In this document: one piece after another, positions 27,264 through 36,368 of the stretch
Position numbering within the stretch: position 1 is the stretch's first letter
Layout: each line of letters starts with the position of its first letter
Source: Methanosaeta sp. PtaU1.Bin112
Lineage (GTDB): Archaea > Halobacteriota > Methanosarcinia > Methanotrichales > Methanotrichaceae
Direction of reading: 5' to 3'
NCBI GenBank assembly: GCA_002067705.1
Contig: MVRL01000107.1
Location: 1-64,000 of the forward strand
DNA: 64,000 nt
Program-made: the position numbers and the translations under genes
Notes under the pieces: generated by a model
What the model was told of the DNA's origin: nothing
Database searches by the model: none
Seen by the model: the letters and a program-made list of their open reading frames with translations, nothing else

Positions 27264-28355
27264 ATGGTTTCTTTCACCATAACGGCGGCCCTGCAGGCTG
27301 GGCTTTCAACTTTGCTGGATTATTTATCAGCACACGTCTTAACCTGCCTCGTCCCGGCATTTTTCATAGCTGGAGCTATAGCTGCTCTTCTGCAGAAGGA
27401 GACGGTGCTCAAGTACTTCGGAGCCGATGCTCCCAAGTGGCTCTGCTACAGCGTGGCTGCCACATCCGGCACAATTCTCGCCGTTTGCAGCTGCACCATC
27501 TTGCCCATGTTTGCAGGAATCCAGAAGAGAGGCGCCGGAATCGGTCCGGCGGCAGCATTTCTCTTCTCCGGGCCAGCCATTAACCTGATGGCAATCATCC
27601 TCACCGCTCGAGTGCTGGGACTGGAGCTGGGCGCGGCCAGGGCGCTGGCTGCAGTCGTCATGGCTGTGATCATCGGCCTCATCATGGCGGCAATATTCCA
27701 AAAGACCGATCAGAAGTGCCCGGTTAGCTCAGCCCGCCCTGATGCCTCTGATTTTCAGATGGTTTCTGATCCATCCCAAACAAGTCGCCCTGATTATGCT
27801 AACGGCATCTTCATTGCGCTGCTGGTTGCCATACTGCTCTCCGCCACCTCAGGTGCTTTGCAGCTTCTGCCCAAGGCAATAATAGTTGGGCTATTGGTAT
27901 TAGCGGCTGCCTGGATGATGAAAAAATACTACCGGCCTGACGAGAGGGATGCATTCCTGAACGAAACCTGGTGGCTGGCCAAGAAGATATTCCCTCTGCT
28001 GGTAGTGGGAACATTTATCACAGGCATCATCGGCTATTTCCTGCCTGTTGAGTGGATACGAAGCCTCTTCGGGACGAACAGCTTCTTCTCCTGCTTTGTG
28101 GCTTCGATGATAGGCGCTCTGCTTTACATGCCTACGCTACTGGAGGTGCCGATCGTTGGCACTCTCTTCGGCTACAGCAGCGGCATTACCGCAGCGGGGC
28201 CGGCATTGTCGCTCCTGCTGGCCGGGCCTTCTCTTTCCCTGCCCAGCATGATAGTGATCACAAAGGTGATTGGCTTAAAGAAAGGCGGCGCTTACATCGT
28301 ATTGGTCGTCCTGATGTCTACTTTAGCAGGCATGGTTTATGGATCGATTGCTTAG
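27264..28355 (+). CDS. ArsP/DUF318-family permease
   Basis: 363 residues with about eight to ten transmembrane helices in two halves separated by a hydrophilic loop (about 155-175). The first half contains the family motif CSCTILPMFAGIQKRGAG and PAAAFLFSGPAINL; the second half has YMPTLLEVPIVGTLFGY and AGPSLSLPSMIVI. This family includes ArsP, an efflux permease for trivalent organoarsenicals, and related Cu/Zn and putative thiol-compound transporters. The start is 19 bases after the arsR stop. The substrate is inferred from the ArsR context. Confidence 0.85.
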   Translation: MVSFTITAALQAGLSTLLDYLSAHVLTCLVPAFFIAGAIAALLQKETVLKYFGADAPKWLCYSVAATSGTILAVCSCTILPMFAGIQKRGAGIGPAAAFLFSGPAINLMAIILTARVLGLELGAARALAAVVMAVIIGLIMAAIFQKTDQKCPVSSARPDASDFQMVSDPSQTSRPDYANGIFIALLVAILLSATSGALQLLPKAIIVGLLVLAAAWMMKKYYRPDERDAFLNETWWLAKKIFPLLVVGTFITGIIGYFLPVEWIRSLFGTNSFFSCFVASMIGALLYMPTLLEVPIVGTLFGYSSGITAAGPALSLLLAGPSLSLPSMIVITKVIGLKKGGAYIVLVVLMSTLAGMVYGSIA

Positions 28356-28377
28356 ATGAAATTGGAGGTTGAATAAA

Positions 28378-28614
28378 ATGGTGAAGATAGAGGTATTGGG
28401 AACAGGCTGCGCAAAATGCAAGAGCCTGCTCAAAAATGTGGAGAAAGCAGTTGCAGAATCGGGCATCACAGCCGAGGTGGTAAAGATCGACGGCATCCAG
28501 GAGATCATGGACCGGGGAGTGATGATGACCCCTGCCCTTTATATTGACGGCAAGTCGGTGATGATGGGCAGGACCGCCACGGTGGAAGAGATTAAGAGAA
28601 TGCTCAAGAAATAG
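28378..28614 (+). CDS. Small thioredoxin-family protein (TM0996/MTH895 type)
   Basis: 78 residues. The ATG at 28378 follows GGAGGT (28364-28369) with eight-base spacing; an in-frame TTG at 28369 overlaps that site and is not the start. The redox motif GTGCAKCKSL is near the N-terminus, and MMTPALYIDGK supplies the cis-Pro. Such redox-active disulfide proteins often accompany DUF318 permeases and may reduce the metalloid or the permease cysteines. Confidence 0.9.
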   Translation: MVKIEVLGTGCAKCKSLLKNVEKAVAESGITAEVVKIDGIQEIMDRGVMMTPALYIDGKSVMMGRTATVEEIKRMLKK

Positions 28615-28625
28615 GAGGGCAATTT

Positions 28626-28923
28626 ATGGAAGAGACAAAGAAATGCCTGTGCAGCAGCTCTGATGTGCGCGTCGTTGCCTGCTCCGGGAGTCGGGGGCCA
28701 TATCCCAGGAATGATTAAAGCGGCAAAAGAAGCGGATCTGATGGTGTCTATAGACGGCTGCCCGGTGCAGTGCGCCGCAAAGACATTGCCGCATGCTGAT
28801 ATCGAGCCGGCCATTCAGATCATCGTCACCGAGCTTGGCATTGAGAAGTCCAATGAGATTAGTGCTGATGAAAAGGCCTGCTCCAGGGTTATTGAAAAGG
28901 TAAAAGAAGAGCTATTGGCCTAA
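28626..28923 (+). pseudogene. DGC-domain (putative zinc-binding) protein gene broken by deletion and frameshift
   Basis: The ATG at 28626 has a good GGAGG site (28614-28618), and its frame encodes a Cys-rich start (KKCLCSSS ... VVACSGS) before running into a stop (TAA at 28716-28718). The rest of the family sequence is in another frame from about 28675: GVGGHIPGMIK and the name-giving IDGCPVQCAAKTL to the TAA at 28921-28923. Intact family members have about 25 more residues between the CSG and GVGG motifs. The join near 28680 therefore looks like an internal deletion that also shifted the frame. It could be a real lesion or an assembly error. Confidence 0.75.
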
Positions 28924-28986
28924 AGAATGGTTAAACGAAGGTTGAAGATCACTGCCGACCAGGAGAAAGATCGGCCTGGAGAAAGA

Positions 28987-30363
28987 ATGACCTCACGATA
29001 CTCACGATATATCGTTTCAGGTTTCATAAAAAGGACAATGCTCATTAGTGGGAATGTGTCTGCGCTCTTGCAGGGATTGGGGCTGATGCTAGGGCTCGCG
29101 CTCTGTATGCCGGCCCTTGCAGAAGCGCAGGCGGATAATCTTGCCGGCCTTCCCAGCGGGGTGTTTGTATCGCCCTCAGATCTCTCGCCGGATGACATTG
29201 TGCTGGACATCAGCCCTGATGGAACAAGGTTCATTGAGGGCGCGGTCAATATCAATTACGAGGGCTTTATGGAAAACGACGGCCAGCTCAAGTCCACCAG
29301 GGAGATAGCCGCAATGCTGAGCGAAGCCGGGCTTTCGAGCAATGATTCCCTGGCGGTTGCTGGAGAGTGTCTTCCCTGCGGGGGCGGGCCGTCTCCGGCG
29401 TTCTTCTCCTACTGGCTGCTCAAATATCTGGGGCATGAGAATGTAAGGATTTTGCAGGGCCACCCGGACGATTGGAAGGCTGCAGGGCTAAATATAAGCA
29501 ACATGCCAGCCACAAGAGAGAAAACGGAATATATTGCCCACACTGCGGCTAAGCTTCTTGCCACATATGAGTTCGTGGTAGCCGGCGGGGCCCAGATTGT
29601 GGATGCCAGGCTGGCCAGAGACTACGCCATCGGCTCCATTCCCGGAGCAGTCAACATTCCTTACGAGATGGTGCTTTCCAATGAGAGCCTCAGGCAAAAA
29701 GCGGACCTGGAGAAGGTCTTTGCAGAGCTGGACAAAGATCGGCCCGTTGTGGTCTATACCAATTTAGGGGTTGAGGCCTCCATCGTCTGGCTGGCGCTTC
29801 AGCTTTCCGGATACGATGCCAGGCTCTACTCCTGGCGCGACTGGCTGGAAAATCAACCCAAATTCAACTATGAGCTGACAAAAGCAGATGCCAATCCGAA
29901 TCCTGTCAAATCCGGCCGGACCACGACGATAACGGTCTCCTTCCGAGAGCTGGAGGCAGATACGAAGAGTTCATCATCTGATAATTCATCAAACGATAAG
30001 GTCAAGCTCACTGTGAAAGGGTGTGCCACCTGCGGATTCGGCTCTCCTCAGGGCTTTGCAAATCTTGCCCGCAAGGATGGATTTGTTCAAATCGGCTCCA
30101 CAGGCCAGGCTGCTTCCGCCACCGGCGGAAACGATACTGAGGTGCAGAAGGCGGACAGAACCCTGCGCTGCAGCGCTATAATTAACGCGGCCGACGGAAC
30201 CGAGGTTACAAGAATGAGCATGCTGCAAACCTCGGCAGGCAAATACATGGGCATTTGGAGCGCCAATGTGGACCCGGGAACCTATAACGTGAGCATAGCG
30301 GCCACTGTTTCCGGAAACGTCCAGACCTTTGTGAATGTTTTGCAGATAACGGTAACCGGATAA
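28987..30363 (+). CDS. Exported protein with two rhodanese-like domains
   Basis: 458 residues from the ATG at 28987, which has GGAG five bases upstream; an ATG at 28927, just after the preceding stop, would add 20 basic residues. A signal sequence follows (LLQGLGLMLGLALCMPALAEA). Rhodanese domain 1 has an active-site loop with Cys (ECLPCGGGP), whereas domain 2 (IVDARLARDYAIGSIPGAVNIPYE) has YTNLGVEA where the catalytic Cys should be. The C-terminal 130 residues are a beta-rich domain with GCATCGFG. It probably handles sulfane sulfur outside the membrane and ends the ArsR-controlled operon. Confidence 0.82.
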   Translation: MTSRYSRYIVSGFIKRTMLISGNVSALLQGLGLMLGLALCMPALAEAQADNLAGLPSGVFVSPSDLSPDDIVLDISPDGTRFIEGAVNINYEGFMENDGQLKSTREIAAMLSEAGLSSNDSLAVAGECLPCGGGPSPAFFSYWLLKYLGHENVRILQGHPDDWKAAGLNISNMPATREKTEYIAHTAAKLLATYEFVVAGGAQIVDARLARDYAIGSIPGAVNIPYEMVLSNESLRQKADLEKVFAELDKDRPVVVYTNLGVEASIVWLALQLSGYDARLYSWRDWLENQPKFNYELTKADANPNPVKSGRTTTITVSFRELEADTKSSSSDNSSNDKVKLTVKGCATCGFGSPQGFANLARKDGFVQIGSTGQAASATGGNDTEVQKADRTLRCSAIINAADGTEVTRMSMLQTSAGKYMGIWSANVDPGTYNVSIAATVSGNVQTFVNVLQITVTG

Positions 30364-30394
30364 GGCCAGAAGGCCCCCTCCGGCTGAATTTTTT
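30364..30394 (+). terminator. Hairpin and T-tract after the rhodanese gene
   Basis: GGCC-AGAA-GGCC directly after the stop, then a T-run (AATTTTTTG) at 30387-30395. It lies between convergent genes. Confidence 0.4.
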
Positions 30395-30449
30395 GTCGAA
30401 ATAATTTATCTGCTCCTCATGCTAATCTTCCTGCACCCAATTTTGCACC

Positions 30450-32096
30450 TCATTCTTCCGCATAAATTCCCGATCCCAAAAACCAGGTGTCATCGACATT
30501 TGTCACATAGCTGAGCTTTAGTCTCTGGGTCATATTTCCGGATGGGTCTGGATAGATGTAGTAGGTGAATCCATTTCCCATTCTGGCTATATCGATGATC
30601 TGGGAGACGAAATCGACGCCATTGGGGTCCAGGGTATGGATGCGGCTTTTGCCTATCAGCTCAGGCTGGTAGGGAAGGGCTAAAGTCTTTCCTTCATAAT
30701 CATAGGCGAAGATATAACGTCCGTCTCTTGAGAAGTCTCCCTTTGGATCATTGAAGACCTCCAGCGCTCTCTGCTTGCCGCTATTCTCGGCATATTCCTT
30801 GGCCTCTTGCACGAATGAGACAAGATTCTCTCTATCTTCCTCAGCAAAATATGCAGAGATGTTGGAGAGATACGTCCCCGTGCCGATATAGATGCTGCGA
30901 TTAATGCTGCCGTTACTATTGCCGTTAATACTGCTGTAAATACTGCTGTTTACATCCTCAATAAAAATCAGCTTGGGCTCATCTCTGTTCTCATGGACGG
31001 GATTGGGATATACTATATACATGACCCCTCCGCCCTTCTCTGCCAGAGAAATCTCGCGACCGACAATGTCTACCCCGTTCACGTCCAACAAGCCTTTCTG
31101 GCCGATCAGCTCCGGCTTGAAAGGATGCGCGATATTCGTTCCGTTGATGTCGTAAGCGAATATGTACAGGTCCCCGCGGACAAACGATCCGGAGCGATTG
31201 TTGAACTCCTGCAGAGCCCTCTCTATGCCGTTATCATTTGCGTAAGCCACGGCCTCCTCTAAGAAGGCCTGAGCTCTTTCTTTGTCCTGATCATTGCCGG
31301 CATCCATTGTAGGAATATATTTGGCCAGAATCTTATCGTAATCGCTTATTCCATTCTCATCTTTATTCGTCTTGATGTAGTCGATCGCCGCCTGGAAGGA
31401 GTGGATGGTTGAATCCGGGACTGCTCTATTGAAGGCATAGTAGTAATCGGTCTGTCCAAGTTCATAGGCTGCCTTAAAATCGTTCGGATTTGCGCCAGCC
31501 TTTTCAATGAGCCAAATGCCGGCTACATCACCATAAGCCCAGGCATCGATGCTGTCGTTCTGCAACATTTCGATGATTGAGCGGGAGGTCTTCTCAAGCA
31601 CCAGCTCCTCCTCAGTCATGCCTTTATCCAGAAGCATTCGTACGGCACTATCCTCATTGATGGCACCTATTTTATAATTTTTTAAATCCTCGCTAGATAT
31701 GATGCTGATGTTCTTATCCTTCTTTGCCAGTAGCACATTTCTTATCGGCCCGATTGTTCCTGCCCATTTGAAGAGCGGCTCTCGTTGCGACAGGCGAGCC
31801 GTCGAAAACAAAGCGACATTTTTTTTCTCCAGTGCCTCTTGGTAACCTTCTTTCCAGGGGAGAATCTGAATGACGCTTCTATTCAGGTTTGCATCCATCC
31901 TATCCCATGCCATCTCCAGCAGGTCCACCGATATGCCTTGCAGCTTGCCGTCCTCCTGATAGTTGAAAGGCGGAAACTGTTCAGTTATATAGATGAGATC
32001 GCTTGCCGAAAAAGCATCCTCAGCGAAGCAGCATGAAATGAACAGCATCAGAATGCCAATAGATGTTAATAGTATATCGCTCGTATTTGCTCTAAT
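30450..32096 (-). CDS. Solute-binding protein (SBP family 3) fused to two Cache domains
   Basis: 548 residues if translation begins at ATT 32096, or 532 from ATG 32048. The ATT start gives a normal signal peptide (basic start, then DILLTSIGILMLFISCC), and a perfect GGAGGAGGAGGAG site lies four bases before it; the ATG lacks both. Next comes an amino-acid-type periplasmic binding domain (about residues 20-265 of the ATG form: YITEQFPPFNYQEDGKLQGISVDLLEM), then two sCache_2-like domains (about 275-410 and 415-532). Each Cache domain has ALxxFN, YIFAYDxxG and LGxGIY-type motifs. No membrane helix or signalling domain follows. It probably captures small acids or amino acids outside the cell. Confidence 0.82.
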   Translation of the reverse strand: MRANTSDILLTSIGILMLFISCCFAEDAFSASDLIYITEQFPPFNYQEDGKLQGISVDLLEMAWDRMDANLNRSVIQILPWKEGYQEALEKKNVALFSTARLSQREPLFKWAGTIGPIRNVLLAKKDKNISIISSEDLKNYKIGAINEDSAVRMLLDKGMTEEELVLEKTSRSIIEMLQNDSIDAWAYGDVAGIWLIEKAGANPNDFKAAYELGQTDYYYAFNRAVPDSTIHSFQAAIDYIKTNKDENGISDYDKILAKYIPTMDAGNDQDKERAQAFLEEAVAYANDNGIERALQEFNNRSGSFVRGDLYIFAYDINGTNIAHPFKPELIGQKGLLDVNGVDIVGREISLAEKGGGVMYIVYPNPVHENRDEPKLIFIEDVNSSIYSSINGNSNGSINRSIYIGTGTYLSNISAYFAEEDRENLVSFVQEAKEYAENSGKQRALEVFNDPKGDFSRDGRYIFAYDYEGKTLALPYQPELIGKSRIHTLDPNGVDFVSQIIDIARMGNGFTYYIYPDPSGNMTQRLKLSYVTNVDDTWFLGSGIYAEE

Positions 32097-32100
32097 AAAT

Positions 32101-32113
32101 CTCCTCCTCCTCC
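32101..32113 (-). promoter_or_regulatory. Very strong ribosome-binding site deciding an ATT start
   Basis: On the minus strand GGAGGAGGAGGAG ends four bases before ATT at 32096-32094. No ATG, GTG or TTG occurs in frame between an upstream TAG and 32048, so the site points to ATT as the initiator. Confidence 0.5.
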
Positions 32114-32272
32114 ACTAATCATCATGATAAAACCGCCACTTTATGCTTATATCAATTTTGCGCACGCTATCATGAAAAGTGTTTTAGATGAATCAAAATA
32201 ATTTATTCCTGGAAATGGTCCTAAAGCCAAGGGGAAGGAGATATTTACCCCTTCACTATACAAGAGCCTTCC

Positions 32273-32947
32273 ATGAAACTCGCAATTACTATTATCGTTC
32301 TGTTGGCGTTGATTTTTGTTTTGCCTGCAATGGGCGAGACGGCGCAGTTCTGGTCAGATCAGGCCAACGCATTCTTTGTATCTGGCGACTATGAAAGGGC
32401 GGCAGCAAGCTATGACAAGGCCCTGGAGCTGGAGCCTAACAGCACAGACCTGTGGAACAATAGAGGAAAAGCTCTGGCCAACCTAGGCAGATTTTATGAA
32501 GCTATCTCATGTTTCAATAGATCGCTGCAGATTAATGCTTCTAATCTCGAATCGAGGAACCTGCTGGCAATTGCGCTCTCTCAGGGATTGAGCAAATTCA
32601 GCGAGGCCATTGTTATCTTCGACCAGATTCTGCAGATAGATCCATCCTATTATGATGCATTGATCGGAAAGGGCATGGCTTTGGCCAATGAGGGCGATCT
32701 GTCCAGCTCTCTGAATTGCTTTGAAAAGGCCACTCAGGCCAGACCCCGAGACCCATCCGCCTGGAATAATAAAGGCGTCGTTCTCAGACAAATGGGAAGA
32801 TATCAGGATGCTTTGACCTGCTTTACCAGAGCTATCGATCTTGACTCCAACCATGAGGCTGCAATGCAGAACCGGGAGATGACCCTGCAGGACCTGCAAG
32901 AAGAACGACAGACATCGCCAAGCATGAGCACAGACAATATGCTATAA
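32273..32947 (+). CDS. Secreted TPR protein
   Basis: 224 residues: signal peptide (1-20, ending AMG), then about five tetratricopeptide repeats between 24 and 205. Clear units are WSDQANAFFVSGDYERAAASYDKALELEPN, the pair with WNNRGKALANLGR and the pair with WNNKGVVLRQMGRYQDALTCF. The polar tail has no further domain. Exported TPR proteins act as scaffolds for other surface proteins. A TATA-like GATATTTAC lies about 30 bases before the start. Confidence 0.88.
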   Translation: MKLAITIIVLLALIFVLPAMGETAQFWSDQANAFFVSGDYERAAASYDKALELEPNSTDLWNNRGKALANLGRFYEAISCFNRSLQINASNLESRNLLAIALSQGLSKFSEAIVIFDQILQIDPSYYDALIGKGMALANEGDLSSSLNCFEKATQARPRDPSAWNNKGVVLRQMGRYQDALTCFTRAIDLDSNHEAAMQNREMTLQDLQEERQTSPSMSTDNML

Positions 32948-32998
32948 GAATAGCTTGAAATAAATGTTCGACAATCATCGATTAGAGGTGTTGGAGAA

Positions 32999-33496
32999 AT
33001 GCTCAAACAGCTCTGTCCTATGATTGCAGCAGCGGTTCTGATCTCCGGAGTATTGGCGATGCCAGCGATATTTGATGAGGCGATGAACAATGCCGGCGAA
33101 AAGGACATAATCACAATCAAGAATTACAATACAGGTGCATCATTGACCGAGGCGTACACTGGAATTAAGCATCTGCAGAGAGAGACACAGGTTAAAACAG
33201 GCTACTGGCAGCAGACCAATACATCTGATGCCCTTGAGGAGGCCGAGAGCGACGGCAATAGCCCGGTCGAAAGACAGGCAGGCGGTCTTGAGGCCAGCAT
33301 CAACTCCAATGTGATAGGCAGAGCCCACATCGCCTGGCAGTCATACGATCCTATCGCCTCTCGCATGGGCCGCCATCAGTTTCTGGGCCGCAGCGTGGAG
33401 GATCTGACAGGAGTATTCTCCATCGAGAAGTTCATCCAGCTCTGGTCTGGCAGCTCTCCAGGTGAGATCAGCATCGAGTGGCTGCCATGCTCTTAA
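32999..33496 (+). CDS. Secreted protein of unknown function
   Basis: 165 residues with a signal peptide (1-20, MIAAAVLISGVLA). The mature region is polar and beta-rich, with motifs such as NVIGRAHIAWQSYDP and GRHQFLGRSVEDLTG. I do not recognise the family. It lies 51 bases after the TPR gene with a preceding GAGGTG-type site, so the two may be co-transcribed. Confidence 0.65.
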   Translation: MLKQLCPMIAAAVLISGVLAMPAIFDEAMNNAGEKDIITIKNYNTGASLTEAYTGIKHLQRETQVKTGYWQQTNTSDALEEAESDGNSPVERQAGGLEASINSNVIGRAHIAWQSYDPIASRMGRHQFLGRSVEDLTGVFSIEKFIQLWSGSSPGEISIEWLPCS

Positions 33497-33603
33497 ACTT
33501 AGTTATTTTTTATATACTATCATCAAAAAAGAAAGCTATTAATAGCCTGCCAGCAAATCACCGATGCAATGGGTTTCAATGCTGCAATAGGGAGGCTATC
33601 GCT

Positions 33604-34080
33604 TTGGAGGTTCTGATAAAGAGATCGGCGCGGCGCAGGAAGACCATCCAGGCCAGAATGGTAGGAGGAAAGATGGAGGTTTTGGCACCTGCTTCTATCT
33701 CGGACGCCGCTTTGCAGGGTCATATCGAAAAGCTGCGCTCTCGGCTAGAGAAGCGGGTCTATCCTAAGGATGATGATCATCTGCACGAGAGAGCCAGAAC
33801 TCTGAATAACCGATACTTTCAGGGATCTCTGCGCTGGAATAGCATTCGCTACTCCGCAAATCAGGAGCGCAGGCGCGGATCATGCAATTGCACCGCCAGG
33901 ACGATTCTGATCAGCAGCAAGCTGGCCAGTCTTCCCCAGTGGGTTGAGGATTACGTGATTGTGCATGAGCTGGCCCATCTCCTTGAGCCAAATCACGGCA
34001 AGAGGTTCAAGGCACTGGTGCGCAGATACCCTCTGGCGGAAAGGGCTATTGGATTTCTCATGGCCACGGAGACGATGTGA
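33604..34080 (+). CDS. YgjP/DUF45-family zinc metallopeptidase
   Basis: 158 residues from the TTG at 33604, which has GGAGG (33591-33595) eight bases before it. An ATG at 33478 in frame would overlap the previous gene and add a stretch unlike the family. The zinc motif HELAHLLEPNH (HExxH plus third His) lies near the C-terminus, preceded by the family pattern RYFQGSLRWNSIRYSANQERRRGSC and the catalytic strand ILISSKLASLP. Bacterial relatives are often linked to restriction or DNA-repair loci; here it is a single gene. Confidence 0.82.
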   Translation: MEVLIKRSARRRKTIQARMVGGKMEVLAPASISDAALQGHIEKLRSRLEKRVYPKDDDHLHERARTLNNRYFQGSLRWNSIRYSANQERRRGSCNCTARTILISSKLASLPQWVEDYVIVHELAHLLEPNHGKRFKALVRRYPLAERAIGFLMATETM

Positions 34081-34229
34081 CCAATCCATGGAGCAAGCGA
34101 TTAAGTGATTGCCGAATCTCTTTAATTATCTGAATTCTGCTATTTTCGCAGTTTTCGTCATGCTTGCCATCTTCGTCATTTATTTATATCTGCAAAACCC
34201 TGAGATTGTATGTTGCAATAGGAGATTGA

Positions 34230-36284
34230 TTGATGAAAAATTTTCTTATTATTATCATCTTTGCCATCCTGCTTGCCTCTTTGAGTGGCGCGGATGCCAG
34301 GGCGGGAGAGACTAACAGGAATAACAGCTCGCTCATCTCCCGGGATCTGCTCTTCGGCAATCCGGACAGAATCACCACCCGAATCAGCCCGGACGGCTCA
34401 AGCATCAGCTTTCTCGCTCCAAAGGACGGCGTGCTCAACATCTGGGTAGGACCGGCAAATGCCCCCGAGAAAGCGAAGCCCATGACCAATGATAGCTACA
34501 GGGGCATCAGAAGCTACCTCTGGTCTTATACCAGCGGGCATATTCTCTATGTGCAGGATGCCAATGGAGACGAGAACTGGCGCGTTTACAGCGTCAATCT
34601 CAGCAGTGGAAAGGTCCTGGACCTCACTCCTTTCAAAGGCGTACGGGCGGAGCTGAGGGCAGTCAGCATCAATCATCCTCATGAGGTCATTATCGCCATG
34701 AATAAGCGTGATCCTCAGTATTTCGACCTCTACAGGCTCAATTTCGAGACGGGAAATATGACGCTGATTCTTGAGAATCGAGAGTTCCTGGACTTTGTGA
34801 TAGATAACGATTTGCAGGTGAGGATGGCTAGCCGGATGACTGATGACGGAGGGGTGGAGATATTTTTGCCTGCCAATAGCATTCCAGCCGGGAGCATCAG
34901 CTGGGAGCCGCTCATGAAGGTCGAGATGGAGGATACCCTTACCACCGGCTTTTCCGGATTCAACAAGAGCAATGCTATCAGCTACCTCATCGACAGCAGA
35001 GGCAGAAATACAGCTGCACTTTACGCTTATGAAATGGCGACTAGAGAGAGCGCTCTTCTAGCCGAGGACCCGAAGTCTGATCTGTACGGCATTATGATTC
35101 ATCCTACTGAGAAGACCCTGCAGGCGGTGGCATTTTACTATGACCGGGTGGCCTGGAAGGTTCTGGACCCGGCTATAGAGAATGATATTGATTTTCTGAA
35201 AAGGGTGGAGGACGGGGATATGTCGGTGGTCAGCCGCAGCCTGGACGACAGGATATGGATTATCGTTTTCACTAAGGACAATGGGCCGGCGCGCTACTAT
35301 CGTTATGACCGGATGGATAAGAATGCCACCTTCCTGTTCACGGACAGAGAGAAGCTGGTGGGGCTTGCCCTGGCGAAGATGATTCCCGCAGTGATAAAGT
35401 CACGCGACGGACTGGATCTGGTTTGCTACTACTCACTGCCGCCAAATAGCGATGAGGACGGAGACGGCTTGCCTGAGAAGCCGCTTCCCATGATTCTGTA
35501 TGTGCACGGCGGTCCCTGGTCTCGTGACTACTGGGGATTTGACTCCATTCATCAGTGGTTGGCTAACCGTGGCTACGCTGTTCTGAGCGTCAATTTCCGC
35601 GGCTCGACGGGTCTCGGCAAGAGCTTCATCAATGCCGGAAACTTGCAGTGGGGTGGGATGATGCATGATGACCTCCTCGATGCGGTGAACTGGTCTGTTC
35701 AGCAGAAGATCGCCGATCCTGAGAAGATTGCAATCATGGGAGGAAGCTACGGAGGCTATGCCGCTCTTGCCGGGCTGACCTTCACACCCCAGACCTTTGC
35801 CTGCGCAGTGGCCATCGTGGGCCCCTCTAACCTGATAACGCTCATGGAGACCATTCCAGCCTACTGGAAGCCGGAGATAGAGAAGTTCACCAAGAGGGTG
35901 GGCGACCATCGAACCGAGGATGGCAGGAAGATGCTGGCAGAACGCTCGCCCCTCAGCTATGTGGAGAGGATAGAGCGGCCCCTGCTTATCGGCCAGGGAG
36001 CCAATGATCCGCGCGTCAAGCAGAATGAGTCTGACCAGATTGTCAAAGCCATGCAGGCCAAGGGACTTCCCGTGACCTATGTTCTCTATGCAGACGAGGG
36101 GCACGGGTTTGCCAGGCCTGAGAACCGGTTATCCTTCTACGCTATAGCTGAGGCTTTTCTGGCAGCGCACCTTGGCGGAGAATTCCAGCCCATCGGCCAG
36201 GATTTTGCCGGAGCCAATCTGACTGTGCCTGCGGGAGCGGCCGAGGTGCCTGGGCTGCAAGAGTCTTTGGAGGAAAGGGCGTAG
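34230..36284 (+). CDS. Secreted S9-family prolyl-oligopeptidase-type peptidase
   Basis: 684 residues. Signal peptide (1-24), a beta-propeller-like region (about 35-390), then the alpha/beta-hydrolase catalytic domain (about 395-650). The catalytic triad is Ser506 in [10 protein letters not shown], Asp593 in GANDPRV and His625 in DEGHGF; the oxyanion region reads [10 protein letters not shown]. The start has GGAG at proper spacing for the double ATG at 34230/34233. The last 35 residues are an extra Ala/Glu-rich tail. It probably cleaves short peptides outside the cell. Confidence 0.92.
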   Translation: MMKNFLIIIIFAILLASLSGADARAGETNRNNSSLISRDLLFGNPDRITTRISPDGSSISFLAPKDGVLNIWVGPANAPEKAKPMTNDSYRGIRSYLWSYTSGHILYVQDANGDENWRVYSVNLSSGKVLDLTPFKGVRAELRAVSINHPHEVIIAMNKRDPQYFDLYRLNFETGNMTLILENREFLDFVIDNDLQVRMASRMTDDGGVEIFLPANSIPAGSISWEPLMKVEMEDTLTTGFSGFNKSNAISYLIDSRGRNTAALYAYEMATRESALLAEDPKSDLYGIMIHPTEKTLQAVAFYYDRVAWKVLDPAIENDIDFLKRVEDGDMSVVSRSLDDRIWIIVFTKDNGPARYYRYDRMDKNATFLFTDREKLVGLALAKMIPAVIKSRDGLDLVCYYSLPPNSDEDGDGLPEKPLPMILYVHGGPWSRDYWGFDSIHQWLANRGYAVLSVNFRGSTGLGKSFINAGNLQWGGMMHDDLLDAVNWSVQQKIADPEKIAIMGGSYGGYAALAGLTFTPQTFACAVAIVGPSNLITLMETIPAYWKPEIEKFTKRVGDHRTEDGRKMLAERSPLSYVERIERPLLIGQGANDPRVKQNESDQIVKAMQAKGLPVTYVLYADEGHGFARPENRLSFYAIAEAFLAAHLGGEFQPIGQDFAGANLTVPAGAAEVPGLQESLEERA

Positions 36285-36368
36285 GGTTCTCTTTGTTCAA
36301 TCGACAAGCTCACCCAGGCTGAAGTTCGCCTTTTGAGCTGAGACCTGAAGATCTAAGGCAATGCTCCA

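Noticed and set aside
33478-33603. ATG start at 33478 for the DUF45 peptidase
   Set aside because: It overlaps the previous gene and gives a leader unlike the family; the TTG at 33604 has GGAGG at proper spacing.
34109-34315. Short plus-strand frame with a hydrophobic stretch before the S9 peptidase
   Set aside because: It overlaps the peptidase start with its ribosome site, begins at a TTG without a site, and has no conserved motif.
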